Source: Vreelandella sulfidaeris
GTDB lineage: Bacteria > Pseudomonadota > Gammaproteobacteria > Pseudomonadales > Halomonadaceae
Length of the DNA stretch: 64,000 nt
Assembly (NCBI GenBank): GCA_007182875.1
Contig: AP019514.1
Location: forward strand, 1,426,001-1,490,000
Reading direction: 5' to 3'
Under the pieces are notes generated by a model. The model did not search any database. It saw only the letters and a program-made list of their open reading frames with translations, and was not told the origin of the DNA. Made by a program: the position numbers and the translations under genes. Shown here piece after piece: positions 40,831 to 52,838 of this stretch (position 1 is the stretch's first letter; each line of letters begins with the position of its first letter).

Positions 40831-43085
40831 ATGACCATGGATATTCAAGTAGCCGAGGGCGACGTCGAACGTCTCTCCCTGCGCGACTACACCGAAAAAG
40901 CGTACCTCGACTACTCGATGTACGTCATTCTCGACCGTGCGCTGCCCAATATCGGCGATGGCATGAAGCCCGTTCAGCGCCGCATTATTTACGCCATGCG
41001 CGAGCTGGCGCTGCATGCCAACGCCAAGTACAAAAAGTCGGCGCGTACCGTCGGTGACGTACTGGGTAAGTTCCATCCTCATGGCGACAGCGCCTGTTAT
41101 GAAGCCATGGTGCTGATGGCACAGCCGTTTAGCTATCGTTATCCGCTGGTAGACGGTCAGGGCAACTGGGGAAGTCCCGACGATCCTAAATCCTTCGCTG
41201 CCATGCGCTACACCGAGGCCAAGCTTTCCAAGTTTGCCGAAGTGCTGCTTGGCGAGCTGGGCCAAGGCACCGTCGATTGGGCGCCTAACTTTGACGGCAC
41301 CATGCAGGAGCCGCTGGTACTGCCCGCCAAGTTGCCCCATGTGCTGCTCAACGGCGGTACCGGGATCGCGGTGGGCATGGCGACCGATATTCCGCCGCAT
41401 AATGTGACGGAAGTGGTCGAAGCCACCTGCCATCTGCTGCGTAACCCGAAGGCCACCACCGCGGATTTGATGGAATTCGTACCTGCGCCGGATTTCCCCA
41501 CCGATGCGGAAATTATTACTCCGCCGGCGGACTTGCGAAAGCTCTACGAATCTGGCCGAGGTTCGGTCAGACTACGCGCCCGCTACATCCGCGAAGAAGC
41601 CAATATCGTGATTACCTCGGTGCCTTACCAAGTTAGCGGTGCCAAGGTGCTGGAGCAGATTGCCGCCCAAATGCAGGCTAAAAAGCTGCCCATGGTGGCC
41701 GACCTGCGCGATGAGTCGACCCACGAGGAGCCAACGCGGCTGGTGATTGAACCGCGTTCTAGCCGTATCGACGTTGAGTCATTGATGGCGCACCTGTTCG
41801 CCACCACCGACTTGGAAAAGAACGTGCGGGTGAACATGAACGTGATCGGCCTGGACGGCCGCCCACGGGTGATGCCGCTGCCCGAAATGCTGGGCGAGTG
41901 GTTGCAGTTCCGGCGCAGCACGGTACGCCGCCGTCTAGAGCATCGCTTAGGTAAAGTCGAAGATCGCCTGCATATTCTGGAAGGCCTGTTGATCGCCTAC
42001 CTCGATCTTGACGAAGTGATCCGCATTATCCGTGAAGAGGATGACCCTAAAGCCTCGCTGATTGCGACGTTTAGCCTCTCTGAGCGTCAAGCTGAGGCCA
42101 TTCTAGAACTACGCCTACGTCATCTTGCCAAGCTCGAAGAGATGAAAATTCGTGGCGAGCAGGACGAGCTGGAAAAGAGCGCAAGTATCTACAAGGTTTG
42201 CTGGGTAGCGAAGCCAAGCTCACCACGCTGATCGAAAAGAGATTCGTGCCGCGGGCAAAGAGCACGGCGACGAACGCCGTTCCCCGCTGGTCGAGCGCGA
42301 AGAGTCCAAGGCGCTTTCTGAAGTCGAGCTGCTCGGAGCCGACCCGATTACCGTGGTGCTCTCTGATAAAGGCTGGATTCGCGCGGCCAGGGCACGATAT
42401 CGACCCCGAGGGGCTCTCCTATAAAGCGGGCGATAGCTTCCAACTAGCAGCGAAGGGTAAAACCAATCAGCCGCTGGTGCTGCTCGATGACACCGGGCGC
42501 GCCTATACGCTCTCGGCGCACAACTTACCCAGTGCGCGGGGCCAGGGTGAGCCGGTGACCGGGCGTGCTAACGTTGCCGCCGGAGCGAAAATGGCAGGGC
42601 TGATGTTGGCGCCGCCCGAGCACCGCTTCGTGCTCGCCACTGACGGCGGCTATGGCTTTGTCGCGCGGCTTGACACATTGACCGGTAAAAACAAAGCCGG
42701 TAAAGCAGTGCTTAGCCTGCCCAAGGGCTGCAACGTCATGGCGCCGGTTGAAGTGCCAGCAGGCGACGAGTTATGGGTTGCATCAGTCTCTAACGAAGGT
42801 CGACTGCTGCTGTTCCCGTTAGACCAACTCCCCGAAATGGCCAAAGGTAAAGGCAATAAAATGCTTGATATACCCGGCCCACGAGCAGCGCGCCGGGAAG
42901 AGTTTGTCAGCGATATAACGATACTCAATGCGAACGATGCGCTAATAATTCATGCCGGTAAGCGCAAGCTAACGTTAAAAGCCGATGATCTCGCTTATTA
43001 TCGCGGTGAGCGCGGTCGTCGTGGCAGCAAGTTGCCACGCGGTTTCCAAAAAAGTGGACCGATTAGAGGCAGGGGGAGTAACTAA
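40831..43085 (+). CDS. parC: DNA topoisomerase IV subunit A (ParC)
   Basis: The DNA-cleaving subunit of topoisomerase IV, about 750 residues. The quinolone-resistance region reads [16 protein letters not shown], with Ser and Glu at the E. coli 80 and 84 equivalents, so no classical resistance change is present. The catalytic tyrosine lies in [10 protein letters not shown]. The C-terminal beta-pinwheel (from about 42,380) is shorter than in GyrA and lacks a GyrA box, which supports ParC. Indels around 42195, 42240-42300 and 42380 break the frame. SerB follows after 16 bases. Confidence 0.94.
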
Positions 43086-43101
43086 TGGCAGGAGCTAATT
43101 G

Positions 43102-44031
43102 ATGGCACGCGGTGATTTAATCCTAACCGTATTAGCGCCGCGGTTAACAGCGGATATCCAGTCCCAACTAGACGCTCTGTTGGTGCAATTCAGCCTTCAG
43201 GAAAAGAGCACAAAGCGGCTTGCTGAAAGCTCGTTGCCGGATGGCAAACACGTTGACTGTATTGAGCAGCGCTTGGTCGGTGACGATATAGACATCGAAG
43301 AAGTACGCCATGCCGCTCTGGTGCTAAGCGAAACCCTGGGTGTGGATATCGTTATCCAGGATGATGTCCGTGATCAGGTTCGTCATCGTTTGATCTGTTT
43401 CGATATGGACTCAACGCTCATTAAAGCCGAAGTCATCGATGAATTGGCGCGCCGTCATGGGGTCGGTGACGAAGTCGCTGAAGTCACTGAGCGCGCGATG
43501 CGCGGTGAACTGGATTTCAAGGCGAGTTTTCGCGAACGGATGAGTAAGTTGGCCGGTTTGGATGAGTCCGTGCTGGCTGAGATCGCTGACGAGTTGCCGT
43601 TGATGGATGGCGTCGAACGCCTGATGGCTAACCTTAAGCGTTTAGGGTATCGCACAGTGATTCTTTCCGGCGGCTTTACCTACTTTGCGTATTACTTACA
43701 GGACAAGCTTGGCTTTGATGAGGTCCATGCAAACGAACTGGTGATCGAAAATGGCAAGGTCACCGGCGACGTGCGTGAACCGATTGTGGATGCTGAGCGC
43801 AAAGCCGAACTACTTGAGACGATTGCGCTGCGGGAAGGCTTTACGCTGGCGCAAACCATTGCAGTAGGCGATGGGGCGAACGATCTCAAGATGCTTGCCA
43901 AGGCGGGCATGGGGATTGCGTTTCGGGCAAAGCCGATGGTGCGTGCGCAAGCGCGCCAGGCAATTTCTACCGCAGGCCTTGACGGTGTGCTCTATCTGCT
44001 GGGCCACAGCCAGCAGGACTTAACTCCGTAA
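43102..44031 (+). CDS. serB: Phosphoserine phosphatase (SerB)
   Basis: This intact HAD-family enzyme of 309 residues performs the last step of serine synthesis. A regulatory ACT-like region at the N terminus is followed by the nucleophile motif CFDMDSTLIKAEVIDELA, motif II VILSGGFTYFA and motif IV AVGDGANDLKML. The start at ATG 43102 has CAGGAG upstream. Directly after parC on the same strand, so co-transcription is possible. A REP cluster follows the stop. Confidence 0.94.
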   Translation: MARGDLILTVLAPRLTADIQSQLDALLVQFSLQEKSTKRLAESSLPDGKHVDCIEQRLVGDDIDIEEVRHAALVLSETLGVDIVIQDDVRDQVRHRLICFDMDSTLIKAEVIDELARRHGVGDEVAEVTERAMRGELDFKASFRERMSKLAGLDESVLAEIADELPLMDGVERLMANLKRLGYRTVILSGGFTYFAYYLQDKLGFDEVHANELVIENGKVTGDVREPIVDAERKAELLETIALREGFTLAQTIAVGDGANDLKMLAKAGMGIAFRAKPMVRAQARQAISTAGLDGVLYLLGHSQQDLTP

Positions 44032-44058
44032 ACTTGCTGTGGCACTGTCGGGCGAAAT

Positions 44059-44163
44059 GTCATTGCGAGGAGCTTGCGACGCGGCAATCTCAACCTGCGG
44101 CGGTGCAGTTCAATCCGAGATTGCCGCGCTTCGCAATGACAAAAGCGAGATTGCTTCGCTTTC
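44059..44163. repeat. REP-like palindromic repeat cluster between serB and mrpG
   Basis: Unit 1 at 44059-44091 begins GTCATTGCGAGGAGCTTGCG and ends GCGGCAATCTC. An inverted, shorter unit lies at 44117-44140 (GAGATTGCCGCGCTTCGCAA and TGAC), and a third partial unit, GCGAGATTGCTTCGC, at 44145-44159. It belongs to the same family as the repeats flanking the insertion sequence. It sits between two convergent genes, where such elements commonly protect or end transcripts. Confidence 0.78.
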
Positions 44164-44548
44164 AGCCATGGCCTTTATCCGGGTGCAGTACCGGCTTGTC
44201 GCCTACTTCTTCAGGTCTCAGTTCAACAGGTTCACCCTGGGTTATATCGATATGCTTTAACCGAAGGTGCAAGCCAGACTTGGCCAGCAGGTGGGCGCTT
44301 ACCGGCGCGGTAATAAACAGGAATAGCGTAATCAACATTTCCTGAATATCCGGTTTACTGTCCACGCTCCAAAAATAGAGCATTGAGGCGACCAGCATAC
44401 AGCCGATACCCAACGTGGTCGCCTTGGTAGGACCGTGTAGGCGCATATAGAAATCACGCAGGTGGGCCATCCCCAGCGAGCCGATAAATACAAAAATACC
44501 GCCAGCAATCAATAACAGTGAAATAATCGCTTCAACAATTACGGACAT
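44162..44548 (-). CDS. mrpG: Mrp Na+/H+ antiporter subunit G (MrpG/PhaG)
   Basis: This intact 128-residue membrane subunit has three TM helices and the MrpG motif SLGMAHLRDFYMRLHGPTK followed by LGIGCMLVASMLYF and an ITAPVSAHLLAKSGL segment. It is the last gene of the minus-strand mrpA'CDEFG operon. Its C-terminal tail runs to the edge of the REP cluster. Confidence 0.92.
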   Translation of the reverse strand: MSVIVEAIISLLLIAGGIFVFIGSLGMAHLRDFYMRLHGPTKATTLGIGCMLVASMLYFWSVDSKPDIQEMLITLFLFITAPVSAHLLAKSGLHLRLKHIDITQGEPVELRPEEVGDKPVLHPDKGHG

Positions 44549-44591
44549 AAGTCCTCCTGACGCATGTTCGTCACTCGATAGCGCATGTTTA

Positions 44592-44861
44592 TCATTCGAT
44601 GATGTCTCCGCGCAGAATATATTTGCATACCGCTACCGTGCTGATGAAACCTAGCATCGCAATGAGTAGTGCCGACTCAAAATAGGTTTTGCTGTTCAGC
44701 CACAGCCCTAACAGCACGATCAGAGCAATCGAGTTTACGTACATGGTATCCAGAGCAAGCACGCGGTCGGGCAGGCTGGGGCCGATGGTGAGCCGATAGA
44801 GATTCATCATCAAGGCCATCACGACCAGGGCTAAGGTGATAAAGAGTGCAATGCTTAACAT
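44592..44861 (-). CDS. mrpF: Mrp Na+/H+ antiporter subunit F (MrpF/PhaF)
   Basis: This intact 89-residue subunit with three TM helices shows the MrpF core YRLTIGPSLPDRVLALDTMY and ends KYILRGDIIE. It overlaps the end of mrpE by 7 bases, so the two are co-translated. It belongs to the small-subunit part of the Mrp complex. Confidence 0.93.
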   Translation of the reverse strand: MLSIALFITLALVVMALMMNLYRLTIGPSLPDRVLALDTMYVNSIALIVLLGLWLNSKTYFESALLIAMLGFISTVAVCKYILRGDIIE

Positions 44862-45352
44862 TCGTAGATCTCCTTAAGCGGACGTTCGTAGCGCTCGCGA
44901 ATCTGGTTAATTAGCGCCTCCTCATCGTCCACGTTCAAGGCGTGAATGAGCAGTGACTTACCATCCATGCGCAAATTGGCCGACACGGTTCCCGGCGTGA
45001 GACTGATCGTGCTGGCTAACAGCGTAATGGTGAATCGCTCTTCGAGCATTAACGGGTATTCAATAAAATGGGGCTTAAGTTTGCGCCATGGATTGATGAT
45101 CAGGTATGCCACTTCAAAGTTGGCGGTGATGATGTCGCCAAGTACCCGGAAGATAAATCGCAGCAAGGCAAAAGGCTTGGCGATACGTGGGCGGGCATCC
45201 CAAAAGCGGTGGGTCAGAAGGGGGATCAAAATAGCTAATGACCCGCCAAGTACAAACTGACCAAAAGCATAACTACGCACCAATAACAGCCAAACCAATA
45301 GCAGTAAGATGGATAAAACAGGCGTTGGTAGCCAGGAGCGCGGAGCGATCAT
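44855..45352 (-). CDS. mrpE: Mrp Na+/H+ antiporter subunit E (MrpE/PhaE)
   Basis: This intact 165-residue subunit has two N-terminal TM helices and the MrpE cytoplasmic domain with PGTVSANLRMDGKSLLIHAL. Its ATG overlaps the reconstructed stop of mrpD (ATGA at 45349-45352), and its end overlaps mrpF. Confidence 0.92.
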   Translation of the reverse strand: MIAPRSWLPTPVLSILLLLVWLLLVRSYAFGQFVLGGSLAILIPLLTHRFWDARPRIAKPFALLRFIFRVLGDIITANFEVAYLIINPWRKLKPHFIEYPLMLEERFTITLLASTISLTPGTVSANLRMDGKSLLIHALNVDDEEALINQIRERYERPLKEIYEC

Positions 45353-46862
45353 GGGGCATCTCCAGCAGTATTGGGAAGTAGCGTGCGAATCAGCACCTGT
45401 GGGTTGGCTAATTGGTCAGCTGTGGCTTGGTGTAACTGCTCACCGGCCCGGCCAGTGCGACTAACAGCGGTGCTGCACTAAGTAGCCAGATAACCCCAAA
45501 CCACTGGTAATGGGATAACGGACTACCGCTAATGTTACCGCGTTGGCTGCGCCAAAACAGCGTGGAACCTGCTCTAGACAGGGCAATTAGCGAGGCCAAA
45601 CTGGTAAGCAGCAGTAGCGGCCAGAGCCATAGCCGCTGCGTGCCTTCGGCGGCATTGAGCATCAATGCCTTGCCGATAGCACCGGAAAGCGGCGGGATAC
45701 CGGCGACGGCGATCGCTCCGATAAAAAACACCATCGCCAGCGCGGCGCCTTGAACCATTGGACGGCCTTTTACCAAGCGGGTACCCGCTTTACCGCGCTG
45801 CAAACCGATCATCTCCGCAAGCAGGAACAGCCCCCGGTGATTAGCGTCGTGTGGATTAGGTAGTAAAGTAGTGCAGAAACCGCCTGGGGCGAGCGTATAC
45901 CGATACCTGCCAGTAGCGTGCCCACCGACACCAGCACCAGATAGGCGACCAACAGGCGCAAATCCCGCGCGGCCATTACGCCAACGCTTGCGGCGGCCAG
46001 TGTGCCAAGTGACAGCCACCACACCCAGGGTTGCTCGAGTGCTTCAAAACTACTACCAGCGCTATCGCTAAAAATAAGCGTGTAGACACGCAGAATAGCG
46101 TAGATGCCTACTTTGGTCATAATGGCAAACAGTGCCGCTACTGGCGCGGGGGCCGAGGCGTAGGCTTTGGGTAACCAAAAATAAAGTGGCAGAATGGCGG
46201 CTTTTAGACCGAAAACCACGAGCAGCATCAGTGCGCCTGCGGTGACTAATCCTTCGCGCTCGGCCGGTAGTTCAGCCACTCGGATCGCCATGTCGGCCAT
46301 GTTGAGCGTGCCCGTAGCACCATAGAGTATCCCCACCGCAATCAGGAACAACGAAGAGCCCGCTAGATTGAGTACCACATAATGGACACTGGCTTGGATG
46401 CGCGCTTTGCCGCCTCCGTGTAACAGCAGGGCGTAAGAGGCCAGCAGCAGCACTTCAAAAAAGACGAACAGGTTAAACAAATCGCCGGTTAAAAGGCGCC
46501 GTTAATGCCCAGTAACTGCCACTGAAAAGACCATGGAAGTTGCTGCCTTTTTCATCATCACCCGCGCAGGCAAACACGACTGCACCAACAGCCAATACCG
46601 CGGTAAGCAGTAGCATTAACGCCGAGAGGCGATCAAGCACCAGTACGATGCCAAACGGGGCTTGCCAATCACCCAATGCGTAATAGGAGATTTCACCATT
46701 AGTAGCTTGGCGTAACAGGCCTACCGTTACTAAAAGCAGTAGCACCGTCGCGACAACGCTGACTGCACGCTTATAGCGCACTAATCCTTGCCGTTGATAG
46801 AGCAGTAAGATGCCCGCAACTAACGGTAGAACAACAGGTAAAACAATTAGGTGCTGCATCAT
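45349..46862 (-). CDS. mrpD: Mrp Na+/H+ antiporter subunit D (MrpD/PhaD)
   Basis: This NuoN/NuoM-like proton-conducting subunit of about 500 residues and about 14 TM helices contains the conserved TM5 glutamate region FVFFEVLLLASYALLL and the lysine-bearing FGLKAAILPLYFWLPKAY. Indels near 46480, 45830 and 45425 divide it; repaired, it ends IRTLLPNTAGDAP with TGA overlapping the mrpE ATG. The start ATG at 46862 overlaps the reconstructed mrpC stop. Confidence 0.9.
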
Positions 46863-47190
46863 TCTCGGTCTTCCTTTTACCGTCGACGTGGTCGTTCCCC
46901 ACTTCACTACGCGCTCGCATCGCCAGAATTACGACAAACGCGGTCATCGCAAAGCCGATCACAATCGCAGTCAGCACCAGCGCTTGAGGGAGCGGGTCGG
47001 CATAGTCAGCGCCCTCTGACACAATGGCAGCACCGTCAGTGGTTAAACCGCCCATCGAAAATAAAAACAGGTTCACTGCGTAAGAGAGCAGCGTAAGGCC
47101 TACCACCACTGGAAAGGTGCGGCCTCGTAATGTCAGGTAGAGGCCACAGGCGGTTAAAACACCAGTGGTCATCGCATACAGTAGTTCCAT
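46859..47190 (-). CDS. mrpC: Mrp Na+/H+ antiporter subunit C (MrpC/PhaC)
   Basis: This NuoK-like subunit of about 110 residues has three TM helices, with [33 protein letters not shown] and the [20 protein letters not shown] motif. As read, the frame runs on to 46771 and overlaps mrpD by 92 bases. Removing one A in the run at 46883-46886 gives a TGA at 46859-46861 that overlaps the mrpD ATG by four bases, which matches the style of the operon, so this end is preferred. Its ATG shares a base with the mrpA' stop (TAATG). Confidence 0.9.
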
Positions 47191-50032
47191 TAGCGAGGCT
47201 CCTTGGCAGGTGGCGTGGTATCGCTGTGGTCAGCGTCTTTTCCGTCGCTTCGGTCACCGGGCGGTGTGCCGTGGTAACTTTACCCAGGTTGGCCAGAATC
47301 ATTAGCGTGGCGCCCACCACTGCTAAGTAAACACCCAGGTCGAAGAGCAGCGCCGTCGCCAGTTCAAATGTTCCGATGAGCGGCAGGCTAAAGTAACCAA
47401 AAGCAGAGGTTAAGAACGGATGGCCAAACAGCCAGCTACCCAGCCCCGTTAGTGTGGCAACTGCCACCCCGATGACGGCCACCGGTTGGAAAGGAAAGTC
47501 CAGTCGCTCTTGTGCCCACGCCACGCCGCGGGCCATATACAACAGGATCAGGGCTACCGCGGTAATCAGCCCGGCAATAAAGCCCCCGCCCGGCTGATTA
47601 TGGCCACGCAAGAAGATAAATGCAGAGACTAACAACGCCAGCGGAAGCAGGGTCATTGAAATTGACGTTAGCACCGCTGGGTAGCGGTCAGGTGACCATA
47701 CCCGTCCCTCACCGTCACTGTGCGGCATAAACAGACGTAAGCGGTTTAGCAACTTAAAGATCGCCAACCCTGCGATAGCCAGCACGGTAATTTCACCCAG
47801 GGTGTCGAAACCACGAAAGTCGACCAAAATTACGTTGACGACATTGTAGCCGCCACCGCCAGGTTTGCTGTTTTCCACAAAGAAGCTGGAAATCGCCAGG
47901 GTGTCGCGGGTCATCACCGCGTAGTTAAGGCTGGCAATAATTAGGCCCAGCGAACCTGCTAGCAGCATATCGCGGACATTGCGCAAAGGGCTCGATTCAC
48001 GCGGCGTCTTTTGCGGTAGGAAGAACAGCGCCAGCATCAGTAGGATCATGGTCACCACTTCCACAGAGAGCTGTGTCAGGGCGAGGTCGGGCGCAGAGAA
48101 GCGGGCAAAGGTCAGGGCGACGAATAGACCTACTACTGACAGCATCAAAGAGAAATCAACCGGTAGCGGTGGGTGGCGGCGGTGGCGATACCCCAAATAT
48201 CAGCATACCGGCCCCTAAGATAACAATCCCATCCAGCGGCTGGTTTCCCGCTGCACCGGTTAAGTCGGTGATTTGAACCAGGCCAATACCGCCCATTAGT
48301 AGCGCAGCCAGCCATAGCCAGCCCACATAGCGTTGAAGTGAATTCCCATCCAGCGCAGCGATAAGCTGCTCGGCGCGATAGCCAACAGAAATAAGAATAC
48401 GCTCAAACACACGCCGGGCGTCAACGCCCTTAAATTGCTGAGTAAATCGGCGTACATCGCCATGACGCCAATAAATCGCAATGCCGATTACGAAGGCAAG
48501 CAGGCTCATCATCAGTGGCAGGTTAACGCCATGCCAGATAGCCAGATAGAAATCGAGCGGGCTACCGATCACTGTTTCGCTCGCGAGTTCTAACAAGCCC
48601 GTCGCCAGTAACCCAGGAAATAAGCCTACCACCACGCAGAGCACTACCAGTATTTCAACCGGTAGGCGCATCAGGTGTGGCGGCTCATGGGGTGATTTAG
48701 GCGGCTCTTCGCGAGCCGGTTTGAAGAATACGGCGTGTACCAAACGTAGTGAGTAGGCGACCGACAGTATGCCCCCTAGCGCCGCTAAGGCGGGCAGTAG
48801 CCAACTTATTCCTCCCAATACCGGCGTTGCCAGCGTTTCGGTGAAGAACATTTCTTTAGACAAGAAACCATTAAAAATGGGACACCTGCCATAGCGGCCG
48901 CTGCTAGCGTAGTTAATAGCGCCGTAACAGGCATGGCCTTTTAAGGCCACCAAGCTGCTTCAGCTCCCGCGTTCCGGCTTCATGATCGATAATGCCCGCG
49001 CTCATAAACAGCGCTGCTTTAAAGGTAGCGTGATTGAGAATATGAAACAGCGCGGCCAAAATAGCCATCGGGCTTCCAATGCCTAGCAGTACCGTGATTA
49101 ACCCTAAGTGGCTAACGGTGGAGAACGCCAGAATACCCTTAAGGTCAGTCTTCATCAGCGCAAACCAAGCGCCGTATAGCATGGTAACGATGCCTACTAG
49201 GGATACGACCACACTCCACAGCTCGCTACCGGCGATAGCCGGGTGCAGCCGCGCCATTAGGAAAATACCTGCTTTCACCATGGTGGCAGAGTGCAAGTAG
49301 GCTGAAACAGGGGTGGGCGCCGCCATGGCATGGGGTAGCCAAAATGGAACGGAAACTGCGCTGATTTAGTAAAGGCCCCCAGTAAAACCAAGCCAAGCAT
49401 AAGCGGGTAGCGGGAGTCGGCAAGAATGGCCTCGCTGCTGCCCAGTACTTCACTCATATTGAAGCTACCGGCCATGTCACCGAGCAGTAGTAAGCCTGCC
49501 AATAATGCAAGACCGCCTGCACCCGTCACCGTTAGCGCCATACGTGCGCCTTTACGAGCGTCCGATTGATGTGACCAATAACCGATCAGCAAGAAGGAGG
49601 AAATGCTGGTTAACTCCCAGAAAAGCCAGAGCAGAATCAGGTTGTCTGACATTGAAATGCCCACCATTGACGCCATAAAAGCATCAGGAAGGCGTAGAAT
49701 CTGCCAAAGGGTTCGTCATTTGCTAAGTAGTAGTGGGCATAAAGAATAATTAACAGGCCGATGCCCAGTATCAGCAGGTTGAACAGCAGCGATAGCCCAT
49801 CCAGGCGAAACGCTAAATTCAGTGCCAGCTCGGGTAACCAGGTGACCGAAAAGCGTAATTGCTCGCCATCTTGCAGAGCCGGTACGTTGAGTAGCGTCAT
49901 TACTAAGGCGATAGCCGGCAGCACAGCCGTCGCAAGTGAACAGAAATTGCGGCCGCGTCGTGCGGTAAGTGCCGGCACCAGTACGCCTAGCAGAGGCAAT
50001 AAGGCTATCCAAAGCAGTGTCATGGGGATCAT
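47190..50032 (-). CDS. mrpA: Fused Mrp antiporter subunits A and B (MrpA')
   Basis: The largest Mrp subunit, about 945 residues, begins [20 protein letters not shown]. It has the NuoL-like antiporter part ([60 protein letters not shown]) and, without a stop, an MrpB domain ([59 protein letters not shown]). A fused A-B gene is the group 2 Mrp architecture of many Gram-negative bacteria. Indels near 49680, 49335, 48920, 48185 and 47225 break it. The complex exchanges Na+ (or K+) for H+, important in salt and at alkaline pH. Confidence 0.9.
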
Positions 50033-50131
50033 CCAGCGGCTAAAAGTAAAAAAGTCAAAAGGGCACCAACAGGTCCCTAAACGGGCATTCTGTTAGCGCA
50101 GGATACATCAGGTGAAACAAGAGGATATCAC

Positions 50132-50162
50132 TTGTGTAGTAGACGTGTAATTTTAGTATAAA
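50132..50162 (+). promoter_or_regulatory. Candidate promoter of the cation-channel gene
   Basis: TTGTGT at 50132-50137 and TATAAA at 50157-50162, 19 bases apart, resemble a sigma-70 promoter 35 bases before the channel start. This lies in the 164-base divergent gap between mrpA' and the channel gene. Only a pattern match. Confidence 0.3.
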
Positions 50163-50196
50163 GTGTGGCGGTCAACTGTTGAGAGATTTTTGTTCC

Positions 50197-51082
50197 ATGA
50201 GTGAACCCTTTAATACTTGGCAAGCCCGCTTTGAAAAGCTGAGATCCAATAAGTTTTTGAAGCGATGGTAATCGCCATTATCGTTGTATCCGCCCTGGTA
50301 ATAGGGGCAAAGACGTACGACGAAACCAGCCAAATTGAGCAGTGGCTGCTTTATCTGGATATTGCGGTAACGATATTTTCCTGATTGAAATTTTAATCAG
50401 AATGGCCGCCGAGCGCACCCCTTCGTGATTTCTTCAAAAGGGCTGGAACGTATTTGACTTCTTGATCGTAACCGCCAGCCTAATTCCTATGGATGATTCG
50501 GAAATGGTGCTGCTGGCGCGGCTGTTGCGCATTTTCCGTGTGCTGCGCTTAGTGTCGATGATTCCCGAACTACAGATGTTACTGGGAGCGTTGGTGAAGT
50601 CAGTGCCTCGTATGGGCTACGTGGTACTGCTGATGTTTATCATATTTTATATCTATGCCGCCCTTGGTAGCTTCTTATTTCATAATGTCGATGATTTTTG
50701 TGGGGCAATATTTCCGTCGCGATGCTGACGCTGTTTCGGATTGCCACTTTCGAAGATTGGACTGACGTCATGTACGCCACCCAAGAGGTCTATGCTTGGA
50801 GCTGGGTCTATTACTTAACGTTTATATTTCTTACCGCGTTTATTTTTCTCAATATGATGATTGGTATCGTGTTGGATGTGATGCAGAAAGAGAGTGCCTT
50901 ACTCGATTTGGATAACGAAGAGGGGGGATGCCGCCCAGATGCAGGGACTACGAAGAGATGTCCGTGATTTGCGCGCTCAGCTTGATCGCATGGAAAGCTC
51001 ACTTGCCCAATCTCATTCGCCCCATGGCTCAGCACACAACGACGCCGGCGGTAAGCATACCGATAAGCCCACCACTGACTGA
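50197..51082 (+). CDS. Single-domain voltage-gated cation channel (bacterial Nav/Cav-like)
   Basis: This protein of about 290 residues has the six-TM ion-transport fold of bacterial NaChBac-type channels. S4 carries regularly spaced arginines (ARLLRIFRVLRLVSMI). The pore loop reads ISVAMLTLFRIATFEDWTDV, followed by S6 TAFIFLNMMIGIVLDVM and a C-terminal coiled coil (QGLRRDVRDLRAQLDRMESS) that usually holds the tetramer. The selectivity filter TFEDWTD has aspartates where Na+-selective relatives have neutral residues. Indels near 50262, 50380, 50425, 50700 and 50928 fragment the frame. It is divergent from the Mrp operon and 16 bases before leuA. Confidence 0.87.
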
Positions 51083-51088
51083 TTTTAG

Positions 51089-52804
<1,716 letters not shown>

Positions 52805-52838
52805 ACAGACCAAGTACGATTTATCGAGGTGTATAGCG

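Noticed and set aside
44039..44345. Overlapping plus-strand frames of 73 and 103 residues after serB
   Set aside because: They translate REP repeat sequence and the antisense of mrpG.
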